32,623 nucleotides of DNA, from NCBI GenBank assembly GCA_029246125.1, contig JAQWNZ010000006.1, forward strand, positions 1 to 32,623, written 5' to 3'. The stretch comes from Flavobacteriaceae bacterium. Its GTDB lineage: Bacteria; Bacteroidota; Bacteroidia; Flavobacteriales; Flavobacteriaceae. Below are positions 30,083 through 32,623 of the stretch, piece by piece; positions within the stretch are counted from its first letter, which is position 1; every line of letters begins with the position of its first letter. A program made the position numbers and the translations under genes. The notes beneath the pieces are model-generated. The model was not told the DNA's origin, did no database searches, and saw nothing but the letters and a program-made list of their open reading frames with translations.

Positions 30083-30463
30083 TTATCTTAAAATTGAATT
30101 TTTAAAAAAATTCCAATTTAAATAATGCGCAAAACATACAAATGATGAACCTATCACTGTATTTAAAATTTCCCAAGTTTCAGTAAAATCTAGTTTTCCA
30201 ATCAAAATAAAAGCAAAACCTAGGATAGCAAAAAGTAATGGTTTTATTTTATGATGCTTTTTTTTATAACTAGGCCATAGGGAGGAAATGATAAAAAATA
30301 ATCCAAGAATTATAAAAGACCACTCTAGGTATTGATTATCTAGAAATCGTAAACTATTCAATGATGAAAATGAAAGTATAGCAGGTATACTTATGCAGTG
30401 AAAAGCACATAAAAAAGAAGATGTAGATGCAATAATATCAATAGATAAGATTTTGGTTTTCAT
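30083..30463 (-). CDS. MerC-domain small membrane protein
   Basis: Four hydrophobic segments; FLCAFHCISIPAILSF (C-x3-C with His), C-terminal CFAHYLNW. Confidence 0.8.
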   Translation of the reverse strand: MKTKILSIDIIASTSSFLCAFHCISIPAILSFSSLNSLRFLDNQYLEWSFIILGLFFIISSLWPSYKKKHHKIKPLLFAILGFAFILIGKLDFTETWEILNTVIGSSFVCFAHYLNWNFFKNSILR

Positions 30464-30485
30464 TTAATTAGTTTAAGAAGTCTTG

Positions 30486-31877
30486 TTAATTTTCTTTTTT
30501 TGTTTGTGATAATTTCTTTTTTCCGGTATTAAAATCTTTGATGATTTCAGCTCGGTCGTATTCTTCACCTAATGCATTATAAGCTATGTAAGTTAATTTA
30601 TTATCAATAACATTAATAACTTGAAAAAACTGTGTTTGCTCCGCTGAACTATCTAACTTGTACCCATCTTTTGAGTAGTTATTTATTTGTTCTTTATCTA
30701 AGTAATATTGTTTTGGACCACTAACTGATGTTACATAAATGGTGCCTAAATTTTCGGATTCCTTATTTGTTGAAATTTTTGGAACATGACCACGAGCATA
30801 AGTATGGTCATGACCGTTTAGCACTAAATCAACATTATATTGATCAAATAATGGTTTCCATTTTTTACGAGCATATTTGAAATCACGTCCTGCTGCAGGT
30901 GAAAAAACCGAATGATGAGATGTAATAATATTCCATTTTGCGGTAGATGTTTTTAATTGTTGTTCTATGTAATCAGTTTGTTTTTCAAGTATGCCGTTTG
31001 AATTAAGTACAATAATCCTGATATCTTGATAATCTACAGTATAAACTGTTTCGTGTAATTTTTCATTTAACCCTTTCTCTATAGGCAATGTAAACTGAGG
31101 TCTCCATTGAATGGCTAGCTTTCTTTCGTCTACATTATTTAAAGGTTGGAATTCATGATTTCCTACTACAGGAATTGCTGTCCATTGACTATGAATAAAA
31201 CCTCCTGCTTTATACCATTGCGCCCATTCGTAATCACTGTGAGCGGTATTTATAAGGTCACCGGCATGTATAACGAATGAAGCGTTTGGGGCCTTTTGAT
31301 AAGCCATACGTAAAACGCGTGACCAATGAGATAGTATATCGTTCTGAGCATCTCCAAAATACACAAATTTAGTTGGAGCATATTCTTCTTTAGCTGTTTT
31401 AAATTGAATCCATTCGGACCAATATTTAATGCCATCTCCAACCCTGTAAGCGTAAAGTTTGTCAGGTTGAAGTTTTTGAAATACTACACTATGATAATTA
31501 ACATTTAGAGAATTATTTCCTTTGTAAAGGCCTAAATCAAACGGTTCTGTTATGGCCTTATAACGAATAGTTTTTTTAATAAAGTTTGAGTTTACAGTTG
31601 CTTCTGCAATCTGACCGACTCCATTTTTTATACTACTATCAGTTCTCCAAGTGACAGCCCTTGATGTTGCAGGGTTTCCAAGAAATGTCAATATAATCCG
31701 GTCAGGATTTTTACTTGGGATCTCCCAGTGGTTAAGTCCCTTATGATCATGACTAATTTGAGCGGAAACATATGTAAGGGTCAGATATATATAAAAACTG
31801 ATAATGCAAAGTCTTCTGAATAAGAATTTTTTAAACTTTGACACACTCAATAATGATAAATTGAAATATATTTTCAA
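30486..31877 (-). CDS. Purple acid phosphatase / metallophosphoesterase with N-terminal Fn3-like domain
   Basis: TWRTDSSIKNG (Fn3-like), VYFGDAQND, HAGDLINTAHSDYEW, VVGNHEFQPL, ITSHHSVFSP, LNGHDHTYARG. Confidence 0.93.
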   Translation of the reverse strand: MKIYFNLSLLSVSKFKKFLFRRLCIISFYIYLTLTYVSAQISHDHKGLNHWEIPSKNPDRIILTFLGNPATSRAVTWRTDSSIKNGVGQIAEATVNSNFIKKTIRYKAITEPFDLGLYKGNNSLNVNYHSVVFQKLQPDKLYAYRVGDGIKYWSEWIQFKTAKEEYAPTKFVYFGDAQNDILSHWSRVLRMAYQKAPNASFVIHAGDLINTAHSDYEWAQWYKAGGFIHSQWTAIPVVGNHEFQPLNNVDERKLAIQWRPQFTLPIEKGLNEKLHETVYTVDYQDIRIIVLNSNGILEKQTDYIEQQLKTSTAKWNIITSHHSVFSPAAGRDFKYARKKWKPLFDQYNVDLVLNGHDHTYARGHVPKISTNKESENLGTIYVTSVSGPKQYYLDKEQINNYSKDGYKLDSSAEQTQFFQVINVIDNKLTYIAYNALGEEYDRAEIIKDFNTGKKKLSQTKKEN

Positions 31878-31885
31878 AATATTAT

Positions 31886-32347
31886 TTATGGATTGTACGG
31901 AAAAGAAGAGTGGTGTAAATCAATTTTTAAACTTCCATCAACTAATTGGTAACCAAAAGTATATTCAACCTTAGCTTCATTTCCATCTAAATCAGTAAAA
32001 AAATAATTGCCCATTGCAAGAGCTCTATTTTCATCAAGGATAAAGCCGGTGTTTTCAAATCGTACATTTGTCCATGGGTTTATAGCAAAACCCTTGTCTT
32101 CAATACACGCTCTGTCATCTCCTGCTATAAAATAAGAAGTGGCTTCTGCTTTGGTTGGTCTAAATTGTTGTTCAGCACATTTTGTTGGTTTAAATAAAAC
32201 GGTACTTTTTCCAAAACAATAATGTTTATCTAAGAATTGACTTGCAAAAGTTTCACATTCGTTCCTTTTATCTTTTAAAGAACCAATTTTCACAACACCT
32301 TCACCCCATTGATTTTGGGCACCTATAACTTCTTGTTCTGTTATCAT
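31886..32347 (-). CDS. NTF2-like / SnoaL-like fold protein (CaMKII-association-domain-like)
   Basis: TEQEVIGAQNQWGEGVVKIG, NPWTNVRFENTGF, GNYFFTDLDGNEAKVEYTFGYQ, C-terminal LKIDLHHSSFPYNP. Confidence 0.65.
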   Translation of the reverse strand: MITEQEVIGAQNQWGEGVVKIGSLKDKRNECETFASQFLDKHYCFGKSTVLFKPTKCAEQQFRPTKAEATSYFIAGDDRACIEDKGFAINPWTNVRFENTGFILDENRALAMGNYFFTDLDGNEAKVEYTFGYQLVDGSLKIDLHHSSFPYNP

Positions 32348-32401
32348 AATATAAAATTTTTGAATTTTAAAATAATAGTTTAGTAAGACAAAATCTTAAC
32401 T

Positions 32402-32409
32402 TATATTTG
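32402..32409 (+). promoter_or_regulatory. Candidate -7 element (TATATTTG) for the Fur-family gene
   Basis: Matches TAnnTTTG; no convincing -33. Confidence 0.35.
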
Positions 32410-32414
32410 TATAC

Positions 32415-32465
32415 GCTACTAAGTTGCAAATATAAAAATTTAACATCTTTTAGCAACTTAGTTAA
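32415..32465. promoter_or_regulatory. Two operator-like palindromes in the Fur / NTF2-like divergent region
   Basis: GCTACTAAGTTGC (32415-32427) and GCAACTTAGTTAA (32453-32465), both near-matches to the palindrome GCAACTNAGTTGC. Confidence 0.6.
32427..32456 (-). promoter_or_regulatory. Candidate promoter of the NTF2-like / phosphatase / MerC operon
   Basis: On -: TTG (32456-32454) - 19 nt - TATATTTG (32434-32427), matching -33/-7 Bacteroidota spacing. Confidence 0.5.
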
Positions 32466-32478
32466 TCAAAAATTGAAA

Positions 32479-32623
32479 ATGGAATCAATTAGAAAAACAA
32501 AATCAGTAAAAGCAATCCTTGATTTTTTTCACAATAAAGAGGAAGCCATAAGTGCAATTGATTTGGTAGAACATTTTCATGATGATATGAATAAGACAAC
32601 AGTTTACAGAATTTTAAAGCGTT
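32479..32623 (+). CDS. Fur-family transcriptional regulator (3'-truncated by window edge)
   Basis: MESIRKTKSVKAILDFFHNKEEAISAIDLVEHFHDDMNKTTVYRILKR; the NKTTVYRIL recognition-helix region is Fur-like. Confidence 0.85.
   Translation, partial: MESIRKTKSVKAILDFFHNKEEAISAIDLVEHFHDDMNKTTVYRILKR

Noticed and set aside
30091-30119. AAATTGAATTTTTAAAAAAATTCCAATTT as a bidirectional terminator between the DUF4294 and MerC genes
   Set aside because: Stem has a bulge, is almost entirely A/T and lies within the MerC coding end; too weak to call.
1-32623. CRISPR array, IS element, prophage, toxin-antitoxin or defence island
   Set aside because: No regularly spaced repeats, transposase/integrase motifs or defence gene families seen on either strand.

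Overview
This AT-rich, gene-dense window looks chromosomal and comes from a Bacteroidota, probably Flavobacteriia-like, genome. Most of it is housekeeping: ilvC (5'-truncated), ilvA, a GapN-type aldehyde dehydrogenase, secA, a cob(I)alamin adenosyltransferase, lnt, pssA, lptB, tatC, recQ, a cyclophilin-FKBP fusion, a redoxin, a CsaA-like protein, an M14 peptidase, a DUF3276/PUR protein, an ABC exporter, nusB, a DUF1573 lipoprotein, yajC, pyrD, an M42 peptidase and a DUF4294 protein. I see no rRNA, tRNA, CRISPR array, IS element or prophage. The items most worth a second look are: (i) at the right edge, a Fur-family regulator divergent from an NTF2-like / purple acid phosphatase / MerC operon, with two copies of a 13-bp palindromic operator-like sequence (consensus GCAACTNAGTTGC) over candidate divergent promoters; (ii) two unannotated small ORFs around lptB, one of 55 codons that fills the tatC-lptB gap with ATG/stop overlaps at both ends, and one of 32 codons that ends 2 bp from the convergent pssA stop; (iii) a perfect 10-bp hairpin between yajC and the pyrD start codon; (iv) a G8 homopolymer inside recQ; (v) a tightly packed fatty-acid hydroxylase / glycosyltransferase / methyltransferase cassette downstream of secA. 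All functional calls come from recognising protein motifs by eye; no database search was run.
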